From NCBI GenBank assembly GCA_021846145.1, contig JAJZCJ010000051.1, positions 1 through 15,014 of the forward strand: a DNA stretch of 15,014 bases, written 5' to 3'. Positions within the stretch are counted from its first letter, which is position 1. Each line of letters begins with the position of its first letter. Under the pieces are notes generated by a model. It did not search any database, had not been told where the DNA came from, and saw only the letters and a list, made by a program, of their open reading frames with translations. The position numbers were made by a program, and so were the translations under genes. Shown piece after piece: positions 13,833 to 15,014 of the stretch. The DNA comes from Bacillota bacterium. GTDB lineage: Bacteria; Bacillota; Bacilli; Alicyclobacillales; SLC66.

Positions 13833-15014
13833 CTATACTTTTACCTTGTGCTTTTTCTTGCCATGTTTTTTCCCTTTTTTGTGGTGCGCAGGCCGTTCCT
13901 TTTTCTCCACGACCGCTTCATGTGGCTTGCGTCCCGCCATTTCTTCCAAGTGTGCCACTAAGCTAAAGTCAAGCGTTAATTGTTCCTTGCTTGCCGAAAC
14001 CACAAGAATACGCAAGCGATCCCCTAGGCGAAAGACTCTGCGCGTGCGCTCACCGATCAGGGCATGCAGTTTTTCATGATAATGATAATAATCGTCATTC
14101 AGATAGCTAACGTGAATCATGCCCTCCACCGAATTATCCAGTTCGACAAACAGCCCGAATCCAGTCACCCCAGAAATCACGCCATCAAACTCTTCTCCGA
14201 CATGATCCAACATGTACTCGATTTTCTTGATCAGGTCCGTTTCTCGTTCCGCATCCGTCGCATTGCGTTCTCGTTCAGAGCAATGAGTGGCAATTTCCGG
14301 CATTTGATTTTCCCATTTGGTCTGATAAAAAGGAGAAAGTTGACCTTCCAATATCCATTCCCGCAAAATTCGATGAATTTGCAAATCCGGATAGCGTCGA
14401 ATGGGAGACGTAAAATGAGTGTAGAACGACGTAGCAAGGCCAAAATGCCCGAGGCTGTCATTCGCATAGCGAGCCTGCCTTAATGATCGCAGCATCACAC
14501 GGCTGATCAACATCTCTTCGCGCTTGCCCTGCACGCTCGCGAGCAGTTGTTGCAGACTGCGGGGATGGATATTACTCGCCGCCTTTAAGTGGTATCCAAA
14601 ATTATGCACAAACTCATTAAGCGCAGTCAATTTATCCATCGCCGGAGTTTCGTGTACGCGGTATAAAAAAGGCAACTCCAGCCAATTAGCATGCTCCGCC
14701 ACCGTTTCATTTGCGGCCAGCATAAATTCTTCAATGATCTGCTCGGCGATGCTGCGCTCCCGTTGCACCAATTTTAGAGGCTTCCCCTGCTCGTCCACCA
14801 CGACTTTCGTTTCCGTAAAATTAAAGTCGATCGCCCCGCGCTCTTCGCGCTTTTTGCGTAGCCCCAACGCTAATTCTTCAAATAGTTTGAAAAAAGGAAT
14901 CAGTTCCTGATACCGCGTTAACACCTCGTCATTCGCTTCTGTGAGGATGTCTCGCACCTCGCGGTACGTCATGCGCTCTTTGGTCTTAATGACCGACGGA
15001 TACAAGCGATAAGA
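13833..15014 (-). CDS. rnr: Ribonuclease R, C-terminal part; 5' end outside the window
   Basis: RNase R is a 3'-to-5' exoribonuclease that degrades structured RNA and, with tmRNA-SmpB, clears nonstop mRNAs. The visible 393 codons cover the end of the RNB catalytic domain, with SVIKTKERMTYREV near the left side, RVHETPAMDKL, and ATSFYTHFTSPIRRYPDLQIHR. An S1 RNA-binding domain follows (about EEFDGVISGVTGFGLFVELD to QLTLDFSLV), then a lysine-rich tail with HHKKGKKHGKKKHK, typical of Gram-positive RNase R. The catalytic Asp cluster of RNB lies outside the window. The frame stays open to the right edge, and the TTG at 15005 is only an internal Leu. It shares the strand with the sugar kinase and, further on, smpB and ssrA. 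Confidence 0.94.
   Translation of the reverse strand, partial: SYRLYPSVIKTKERMTYREVRDILTEANDEVLTRYQELIPFFKLFEELALGLRKKREERGAIDFNFTETKVVVDEQGKPLKLVQRERSIAEQIIEEFMLAANETVAEHANWLELPFLYRVHETPAMDKLTALNEFVHNFGYHLKAASNIHPRSLQQLLASVQGKREEMLISRVMLRSLRQARYANDSLGHFGLATSFYTHFTSPIRRYPDLQIHRILREWILEGQLSPFYQTKWENQMPEIATHCSERERNATDAERETDLIKKIEYMLDHVGEEFDGVISGVTGFGLFVELDNSVEGMIHVSYLNDDYYHYHEKLHALIGERTRRVFRLGDRLRILVVSASKEQLTLDFSLVAHLEEMAGRKPHEAVVEKKERPAHHKKGKKHGKKKHKVKV

Overview
The window looks like chromosomal DNA of a low-to-mid GC Gram-positive bacterium (Firmicutes/Bacillota, probably a Bacillales or Alicyclobacillaceae-like spore former). The evidence is the AGGAGG-type ribosome binding sites, TTG/GTG starts, a 527-residue ATP-type PEP carboxykinase, and a tmRNA whose tag ends in LALAA. 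The genus is an inference; nothing in the sequence fixes it.

The window has two halves. The right half (about 10070-15014) is housekeeping: the C-terminal part of RNase R (rnr), a PfkB-family sugar kinase, pckA on the opposite strand, smpB, and the tmRNA gene ssrA. RNase R, SmpB and tmRNA act together in trans-translation and nonstop mRNA decay. Here a convergent pckA/sugar-kinase pair sits between rnr and smpB. pckA has a clear promoter, a perfect palindrome at its likely transcription start and a strong terminator.

The left half (1 to about 10070) starts just past the 3' end of ssrA and reads as a defence/accessory island, with every recognisable gene on the minus strand. From the ssrA side it holds: a repeat-rich stretch with one doubtful small gene; a decayed IS3-family element; a decayed C-terminal fragment of brxL (BREX Lon-like protein); an intact, translationally coupled two-gene module of a Cap4/DUF4297-like nuclease and an ABC/SMC-type ATPase; a DDE insertion sequence with terminal inverted repeats and a 5-bp target duplication just behind the ATPase gene; a 600-bp intergenic region with a degenerate tRNA and a long palindrome; and a type I restriction-modification operon hsdM-hsdS-hsdR that runs off the left edge.

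The best candidate for an under-described system is the nuclease-ATPase pair at 5471-7920. It has the core of Lamassu/ABC-3C-type defence, but only two genes, and it lies beside BREX debris. The brxL and IS3 relics are joined at one abrupt junction, which suggests that an IS-linked deletion removed the rest of a BREX locus and left this pair. Other points are the degenerate tRNA-Ala-like gene with a Ser-type GGA anticodon and the diverged dispersed repeats next to ssrA.
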